A stretch of 29,964 bases of DNA from Opitutia bacterium UBA7441 (GTDB lineage: Bacteria; Verrucomicrobiota; Verrucomicrobiia; Opitutales; Coraliomargaritaceae), in the NCBI GenBank assembly GCA_002480015.1, contig DLQD01000121.1, positions 1-29,964 of the forward strand. Reading direction: 5' to 3'. A model generated the notes under the pieces. It was not told where the DNA came from. It ran no database searches and saw only the letters and a program-made list of their open reading frames with translations. The translations under genes were made by a program, and so were the position numbers. How positions within the stretch are numbered: the first letter of the stretch is position 1; each line of letters begins with the position of its first letter. Shown in pieces: positions 24,203 to 29,964 of the stretch.

Positions 24203-27200
24203 ATGGAGTCATTTCAACATCCACCAGCTATGCTACGTGGTAAGCCTTTTTGGTCTTGGAATGGGGAATTGGACAAAGAGGAGCTTTTGCGTCAAATCGA
24301 CGTGCTTGAGGAAATGGGAATGGGCGGTGCGTTTATGCATTCCAGAACCGGCTTGAAGACGGAGTATCTGGGGCAGGAATGGTTCGATTTAATTAATGCC
24401 TGTGCTGAAAAGTGCGAATCAAAGTGCTTGGAGGGCTGGCTCTATGATGAGGATCGCTGGCCGAGTGGCACTGCGGGTGGTATCGTCACCCAAGATCTCA
24501 AATACCGGATGCGTTCAATTGTGCTAAGCCAGTATGCGAGTGGTGAGTCGATCAAGTGGCCAGGCGCTGCTGATTTTATCGAAGCGCACTTGGTGGATTT
24601 AGACGGAATCAAGTTAAATGCTTACCTCCCGATTGAGCGTAATGCGTTCAGGGAATGCCCTGAAGGGCAGCAGCTAGTGATTTTTCATCGCGAGATTCAC
24701 CCATCGAATAGTTTCTATAATGGCGGGGCCTATCTAGATACCTTGAATCGTTCGGCGACTGATGCGTTTATCGAATCTACGCATGAGAAATACCGTCAGC
24801 ACTGTGGGCATCATTTTGGGAAATCGATCAAGGGCATCTTTACTGATGAGCCGCATCGTGGATTTATCTTATGTGATGCAGTCGAGCAGCCTGGAGCCAG
24901 TCGTCCATCGCACTCGATTCCGTACACGGAAAAATTATTTGCGTCTTTTGAGTCGCACTTTGGCGAGTCCCTGCGCGGGCGTTTGCCGGAGTTGTTTTTC
25001 CAATACAAAGGGCAGAAGCTGTCTAAGTTAAAATGGCAATATTCAGAGCTGTTGCAGCGTTTATTTATCGAGAATTGGGCGCAACCGTGTGCGGATTGGT
25101 GTCAAAGCAATGATCTGTTACTAACGGGTCATGTGCTGCACGAGGACACTTTGGCTGCGCAAGCGGTTCCTGTAGGCTCCTTGTTTCGCTACTACGAGAC
25201 GATGAGTTATCCTGGCATCGATGTGCTGTCAAAGCGCTGCGAATCCTTTTGGGTTGCGAAGCAGGTCGTCTCATCGGCTCGCCAGTTGGGCAAACCATAT
25301 GCGCTTTCTGAGCTATATGGCTGCACTGGTTGGGAGATGGGTTTTGATGGACATAAACGTATCGGCGATTGGCAGGCGTTTCAGGGAATTAATCTGCGCT
25401 GTCATCATCTATCTTGGTATTCGATGGCGGGAGAGTCAAAGCGTGATTATCCTGCGAGTATTTCGCATCAATCGGCCTGGTATCCAGAATACAAATACGT
25501 CGAGGATTACTTCTCACGTATCAATCTATTACTCCAGCAAGGTGAGCCGGATTGTGATGTGTTAGTGATTCATCCCGGTGAGTCCTTGTGGGCGCAGTTC
25601 CACTTGGGTTGGGCCAGATGGTTAGGGTCCGCTTCGGCGCAGATTGATTGTATCGAAGAGAAGTTTGCGACGCTGTATCGTTGGCTCGTGGATGCACAGA
25701 TCGATTTCGATTACGGGGATGAAGAGCAAATGGATCGCCTCGGTCGCATCGTAGTGGTGGATGATGAAGTCTTCTTTCGCTTAGGGCAGATGTGCTATCG
25801 TTCCATTGTCATAGGTGGAATGGACACCTTGCGAGGCACCACTTTGTCTATTTTGAAGGCCTTCTCTGCTGCTGGAGGTTCAGTCGTCTTTGCCGGGCCC
25901 TGTCCAGATTATGTCGACGCTGAACTCAGCAATGAGCCACTGGCCATTGCTGGCGAGATTGGTAGTTCTGGTTGGAATCAAGCATCGATCGTTTCGGCAA
26001 TTAGGACGGTCAGTGAGCAAGTTTTGGCATTGAACCGTGGAGCAGGTGTGGCTGGTGTGTTGAGCCATGTGCGACGTCTGGAGAATGGCGATGTGATTGT
26101 TGCCTTAGTCAACACGACGGAACGTGCGATCCCGAGTGTGTATGTGAACCTTGCTGCTGTCGGTCAAGTTGAGCGCTTAAATTGTCGTGATGGCCAAGTG
26201 GAAGTAGTTGAAGCGAGGGCGAGCGGTGAGGGCTTACAATGGCCAGTTGATTTTGAGCCGCTTCAAGAGCACCTGTTTCGAGTGCACGTAAATGCATGGT
26301 CGCCTCGAATAACTAAGTCGCCCGAGGATCAGGTCTTTGCAAACATACAGCCCTTGACTGGAGCTTTCGAGTATGAGTTGAGTGAGCCAAATGCACTGGT
26401 GCTGGATCGTGCGCGCTACAAGCTCGATGATGGCGCGTGGCATGCGCCCGAAGGTGTGCTGCGTATTGATGATTCCATACGTGAGCGGATAGGCTGGCCC
26501 CTTCGCACAGGGACGATGGTCCAACCTTGGTGTGATCGGAAGTCGCCGGCCGAGGGCCCCCTACTTGAAATGGAGTTTCAATTTGATGTAGAAGTGATGC
26601 CTGCCGCATTGGATTTAGTGATGGAGCAGCCGGATCGCTGGAAAATTATGCTGAACGGGCAGGCAGTCGCTGTTCCGGATTCACCATCATGGTGGATTGA
26701 TAGCGCGTTGAAGCGTTTTGCATTGCCAGCGGATGCCTTACAGACAGGCGTCAATATCTTAAACTTTAAAACACGTCTGCGCTCGGATACGGATATCGAG
26801 GCGGTGTATCTGTTTGGCGCGTTTGGCGTCATGCGTCGTCAAGGTGGATTTGCTTTGAGTCAGTTGTCAGATTGTATTGAGATCGGTGATCTCGTGAATC
26901 AAGGGCTCCCGTTTTACACCGGGCGTGTGAGCTACTTTAAGCGTGTGGAAAGCGTCGCGAAGGGCGCGACTTTTACTTGTGAATTGCCGAGCTTTGCGGG
27001 GGCCTGTGCGAGTGTTCAGCATGCTGATTTCGAAGCGACGGTAGCCTTTCCTCCCTATGCGATTCATTCACAGGCGACTACAGAGAGCCCACTTTTACGT
27101 ATTGATGTCTCGTTGACGCGGCAAAATTTATTCGGACCATTGCACCGCTTGCCAAAGGAGGATGTGTTGACTGCTCCGATAAGCTTTCGCACCACGGGGG

Positions 27201-27268
27201 ACAGCTATACTGAAGGCTATGAATTATTTCCTTCGGGCTTACTGGAAGCTCCTGTGATTTGCTATTGA
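24203..27268 (+). CDS. GH106-like large glycoside hydrolase (cytoplasmic)
   Basis: From the ATG at 24203 this encodes 1021 residues. An upstream in-frame ATG at 24131 would add 24 featureless residues and leave almost no leader after the predicted -10. The N-terminal domain is a TIM barrel of the type seen in GH106 alpha-L-rhamnosidase relatives: KPFWSWNGELDKEELLRQID, GGAFMHSRTGLKTEYL, WLYDEDRWPSGTAGG, GIFTDEPHRG, LLTGHVLHED and ALSELYGCTGWEM. The Glu residues of FTDEP (residue 216) and SELYG (residue 370) are candidate catalytic acids by position. The second half contains a Rossmann-like region (IVIGGMDTLRG) and a C-terminal beta-sandwich with GH2-like sugar-binding layout (LVMEQPDRWKIMLNGQAV). 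No signal peptide is present, so a cytoplasmic enzyme acting on imported oligosaccharides is inferred. The next gene starts 11 bp downstream. Specificity is unproven. Confidence 0.75.
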   Translation: MESFQHPPAMLRGKPFWSWNGELDKEELLRQIDVLEEMGMGGAFMHSRTGLKTEYLGQEWFDLINACAEKCESKCLEGWLYDEDRWPSGTAGGIVTQDLKYRMRSIVLSQYASGESIKWPGAADFIEAHLVDLDGIKLNAYLPIERNAFRECPEGQQLVIFHREIHPSNSFYNGGAYLDTLNRSATDAFIESTHEKYRQHCGHHFGKSIKGIFTDEPHRGFILCDAVEQPGASRPSHSIPYTEKLFASFESHFGESLRGRLPELFFQYKGQKLSKLKWQYSELLQRLFIENWAQPCADWCQSNDLLLTGHVLHEDTLAAQAVPVGSLFRYYETMSYPGIDVLSKRCESFWVAKQVVSSARQLGKPYALSELYGCTGWEMGFDGHKRIGDWQAFQGINLRCHHLSWYSMAGESKRDYPASISHQSAWYPEYKYVEDYFSRINLLLQQGEPDCDVLVIHPGESLWAQFHLGWARWLGSASAQIDCIEEKFATLYRWLVDAQIDFDYGDEEQMDRLGRIVVVDDEVFFRLGQMCYRSIVIGGMDTLRGTTLSILKAFSAAGGSVVFAGPCPDYVDAELSNEPLAIAGEIGSSGWNQASIVSAIRTVSEQVLALNRGAGVAGVLSHVRRLENGDVIVALVNTTERAIPSVYVNLAAVGQVERLNCRDGQVEVVEARASGEGLQWPVDFEPLQEHLFRVHVNAWSPRITKSPEDQVFANIQPLTGAFEYELSEPNALVLDRARYKLDDGAWHAPEGVLRIDDSIRERIGWPLRTGTMVQPWCDRKSPAEGPLLEMEFQFDVEVMPAALDLVMEQPDRWKIMLNGQAVAVPDSPSWWIDSALKRFALPADALQTGVNILNFKTRLRSDTDIEAVYLFGAFGVMRRQGGFALSQLSDCIEIGDLVNQGLPFYTGRVSYFKRVESVAKGATFTCELPSFAGACASVQHADFEATVAFPPYAIHSQATTESPLLRIDVSLTRQNLFGPLHRLPKEDVLTAPISFRTTGDSYTEGYELFPSGLLEAPVICY

Positions 27269-27279
27269 GCCCATTTATC

Positions 27280-29964
27280 ATGCGTAGTGCAAATTATGCC
27301 GCTTTATTGCTCTCGTTGAGTCATTGCGTGTCTTCACTTTCCGCGACAGAGCATGGGCGTATCGCATCTGTCTACACGAGCTCGGCCGCGACGACGGTAA
27401 CGGCGGTGCTGGACCCTAACTTGGATTTAGCCACACGTCTCGCTCCTGAACGAGCGGAGGTTGTCAGTCCGGTACCTTTAGGCCCTAGGATGGTGGTCGG
27501 GCAGGGGGCGGACCCTGGAAACCTTAGCTTTGTTCGCGTGTTGAACGAATATGGTTTGGCAACCGCTCAATTTTTGGCGTATCCGACATCGGTGAAAGGC
27601 GGTGTACATGTGGTCGCAGGGCGTGATGCTTCGGGTGAAGCGTTTATTCTGGCTGCGCCGATTTCAGATCGCTCTATTCAAAACCTTCGGGTGTTTGATG
27701 CGCACGGTGGTTTCCGCGCGGAACTCGTCATGCCTCGTTCCCTTGTGGGCCCGTTTGTGGTGGCCGCGGGTGATTTCTTAGCGAGTCAGCCTGGCAGTGA
27801 GATCGCGATTACACTCGCCAACCAACGTGCAGGCGCAGCGAGCGGCGTCGTGCTTTATACGCCCGACGGGGTTTATCTCGATGCAATACGTTTTACCGCG
27901 CCGGCTTCCGGAGCGGTTCGACTGGAGGCTGCAGAGACGGATTCTGGAGTGGCGCTTGAATTGTTCTATCTCGAATCCGGACATTTGCTTAAGTTTGACA
28001 CTTTAGGCGGTCAGCACGAGTTCAAGCAGCTAAGCTTTGATGCGCCTGTTGATGGTTTATATCGGTCCGCCTTCGCGGAGCAAATGCGCTTGGCTACACT
28101 CGTCAGCTCGGATCTGTCAGAGGCATTGCTCGTGCACGGCAATGAGGTCGGAGCTCGCCAGAATTTAGGTCGCCACGAAAATGAGTTTTGGATTACCGCT
28201 GGAAACCTTGGCCTCACTGAGGAGCAATCGGGTGACTATATTAAGTTTGCACGCTATGGTCATATTCGCACGGACGGTTCTTCGCCCGCTTACGGCGACG
28301 CCAGTATCTTCACCTCCGAAGTGGCCGAAGACTGGGAGGCTGGATTGCGTCCTGCCGCGGTAGGTTTAGGTCAACTCAATCAGTCGCTAGATAAACAGCA
28401 GCGGGTGCTCTGGGAGCCCTGCTTCACGCATCGGCAGTTCAACTCAAGGTTCGCTAGCTGGAAGGAGATCGTGGATGAGTCTACTGGCTTACCTAAATAT
28501 TTAGCGCTCTCTCGCCTCAACGAGGTTTCGTATTACGGTGAATTTGGGGAAACCGATAGCTTTGTGGGCTCAACCTACGCGCCAGGTTTGTCAGCGCTCG
28601 ATCGTCTCTATTTGCTACCGCTGCGCGCTTTTCTTTTTAAGCTAAGCCAGTCCTTTCGTCAGCATCCGGAACGAGTGATCTCGGTGGAGCCGAACCATGA
28701 GTTTGAAATCGCAGTGAAAGAAAATAAGACGGTGGGCGATTATAACCCTGCGATGATTCGTGGCTTCCGTGAGTATCTGCGGAATCTTTATGGTCAGGAC
28801 ATGGAGAAAGTGCTCCTTGCGCGAAATGGACCCTCACTGGAGGGCTTCGATGCGCCCCGAGATACGCAGCGTGGTGACTGGGATGCGTACGATACGGAGA
28901 ATTCGTTTTTCAATGACTGGGTCTTTTATAACCGCTATGTCGTGAATCGTCGGCTGTCGGATACTTTTACGCAAGCCCTGCTCGCTGGCTTTCCTGCTGA
29001 GATCTTGCGCACGCACCAGATTCCAGATCGCTACGCAATTGGCACGCTTGACCTCTTCAGTGAGCGAATGGTCCGTATTACCCCGATCGATTATGCGCTG
29101 ACTTCAGGAGTGGGCTTTGGTTTCACACGTTTCACCGTATGGTTTAATAAGCCGAACTATGCATTCAAGGCAGGGTTTAGCTCGGGCTTCGACTCCATTA
29201 CTTTCGGAGAGTATCAGGCGCTCACTACGGATCAACGTCTGGCCAATGAGCAGCTCATACATGTTTGGGAAAAGGGCGCTAATGCCATCCATGCAATGAA
29301 GTGGCCGGATTCTCATGACCGCGGTTTTAATGAAACGATGCGAGGTGCGATTGAAAACCTTGTTGAAAACTATGACCGTCCGCGCACTGCCGTGACGGGA
29401 GGAATCTCGCAGATTAAACCCTATATTCATGAGGATCGTCGATTCAATATTGCCGCGATCGGTCAGGGTGCCAATAAGCGCGGCTTGCTCAAAAGCTTGC
29501 GTGAGGATGGCACCTGGGAGGGCAGTGTGTATACGGTACCTTTTCGGACGGCGATCACCGTGCAAGCCTTGAAGGTAGAATCGAGGATAGGCGAAAAAGG
29601 ACTGCGTGTGCTAGAAGTCGGACCTTTGCAGGGGCTCGAGGGCGGCGAGCAGGTCGTACTTCATTTAACCGCCAAATCCGCAGTCAGTAGTGCGCTTCGC
29701 CTCGATCTACGCCACCAATCCGGTGGACCGCTTCCAGGTTATGGTCAACTCGTTGCAGTTGGGTCGGATTCACATGACTATCGTTTTGTTCTACGGTCAC
29801 AATTACCCGCAGAGGATCTCATTCTCTGTGTTGAAGTGCCAGAGGGAGTCGTCGTTGAGGATGCCACTGCGCAGCGCGAAACCGAGGAAGTGGCACGCCC
29901 TCATCGCGACGATCATGAAGGAGTGCCACACCAAGGTGGGGTCAGCTTCGATCTACTGCCCTAG
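27280..29964 (+). CDS. Secreted protein with propeller-like N-terminus and putative GH42/clan GH-A-like barrel
   Basis: The ATG at 27280, 11 bp after the previous stop, gives 894 residues and a signal peptide (MRSANYAALLLSLSHCVSSLSA). A TTG at 27259 overlapping the upstream gene is the alternative. Residues about 25-290 have repeats like FG-GAP/VCBS beta-propeller blades (VVAAGDFLASQPGSEIAITL, GVVLYTPDGVYLDAIRF). Residues about 340-700 resemble a TIM barrel: VISVEPNHEFE (candidate Glu470 and Glu474), DYNPAMIRGFREYLRNLYGQ, FFNDWVFYNRYVVNRR and ITFGEYQALTTDQR. The NP..I..FREYLR..YG segment recalls GH42-type beta-galactosidases, where it precedes a helical insertion. A C-terminal beta domain follows. 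Its stop codon is the last base of the window. I cannot assign a family or substrate, and the catalytic assignment is tentative. Confidence 0.6.
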   Translation: MRSANYAALLLSLSHCVSSLSATEHGRIASVYTSSAATTVTAVLDPNLDLATRLAPERAEVVSPVPLGPRMVVGQGADPGNLSFVRVLNEYGLATAQFLAYPTSVKGGVHVVAGRDASGEAFILAAPISDRSIQNLRVFDAHGGFRAELVMPRSLVGPFVVAAGDFLASQPGSEIAITLANQRAGAASGVVLYTPDGVYLDAIRFTAPASGAVRLEAAETDSGVALELFYLESGHLLKFDTLGGQHEFKQLSFDAPVDGLYRSAFAEQMRLATLVSSDLSEALLVHGNEVGARQNLGRHENEFWITAGNLGLTEEQSGDYIKFARYGHIRTDGSSPAYGDASIFTSEVAEDWEAGLRPAAVGLGQLNQSLDKQQRVLWEPCFTHRQFNSRFASWKEIVDESTGLPKYLALSRLNEVSYYGEFGETDSFVGSTYAPGLSALDRLYLLPLRAFLFKLSQSFRQHPERVISVEPNHEFEIAVKENKTVGDYNPAMIRGFREYLRNLYGQDMEKVLLARNGPSLEGFDAPRDTQRGDWDAYDTENSFFNDWVFYNRYVVNRRLSDTFTQALLAGFPAEILRTHQIPDRYAIGTLDLFSERMVRITPIDYALTSGVGFGFTRFTVWFNKPNYAFKAGFSSGFDSITFGEYQALTTDQRLANEQLIHVWEKGANAIHAMKWPDSHDRGFNETMRGAIENLVENYDRPRTAVTGGISQIKPYIHEDRRFNIAAIGQGANKRGLLKSLREDGTWEGSVYTVPFRTAITVQALKVESRIGEKGLRVLEVGPLQGLEGGEQVVLHLTAKSAVSSALRLDLRHQSGGPLPGYGQLVAVGSDSHDYRFVLRSQLPAEDLILCVEVPEGVVVEDATAQRETEEVARPHRDDHEGVPHQGGVSFDLLP

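Overview
The window reads as part of a polysaccharide utilisation locus from a Verrucomicrobiota bacterium, probably a marine member of Opitutae/Puniceicoccales (Coraliomargarita- or Lentimonas-like). This rests on six S1-type sulfatases, a GH78-type rhamnosidase, two PEP-CTERM (exosortase-sorted) surface proteins, a Verru_Chthon-cassette-A-like giant pseudopilin, a short prepilin-type protein and an autotransporter-associated beta-strand protein. No transporter, transcription factor, polysaccharide lyase, RNA gene, transposase or CRISPR array was found.

Layout. (1) 1-1379, minus: a DUF5722-type secreted protein cut by the window edge. (2) 1524-10046, plus: Verru_Chthon A-like protein, a small secreted protein, a cytoplasmic GH78 rhamnosidase and a secreted sulfatase. 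(3) 10183-16173, plus: a pseudopilin followed by three sulfatases, the last ones translationally coupled. (4) 16413-24070, minus: two PEP-CTERM proteins, a large modular sulfatase and a compact sulfatase, each apparently with its own promoter. A 79-bp tandem array of GC-rich hairpins lies between the two PEP-CTERM genes. (5) 24203-29964, plus: a GH106-like cytoplasmic enzyme and a secreted protein with a putative glycosidase-like barrel, ending at the last base of the window.

How it fits together. Exported sulfatases would strip sulfate esters outside the cytoplasm, and the signal-less GH78 and GH106-like enzymes would finish oligosaccharides inside. This suggests a sulfated, deoxyhexose (rhamnose-type) rich algal glycan; the exact substrate is inference. 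Pilin-like and PEP-CTERM proteins encoded in the same units may form the surface machinery.

The most striking signal is regulatory. A 14-bp palindrome, AAGAA-N4-TTCTT, occurs exactly six times (plus one adjacent near-match). Every copy is intergenic, and one sits in front of every transcription unit I infer, often 7-11 bp after a TTGACA-like hexamer. It looks like the operator of a dedicated, unidentified regulator that ties sulfatases, glycosidases, pilin-like proteins and PEP-CTERM proteins into one regulon. Two sulfatases also carry altered formylglycine signatures (CSPSK and CSTTR instead of CxPxR).
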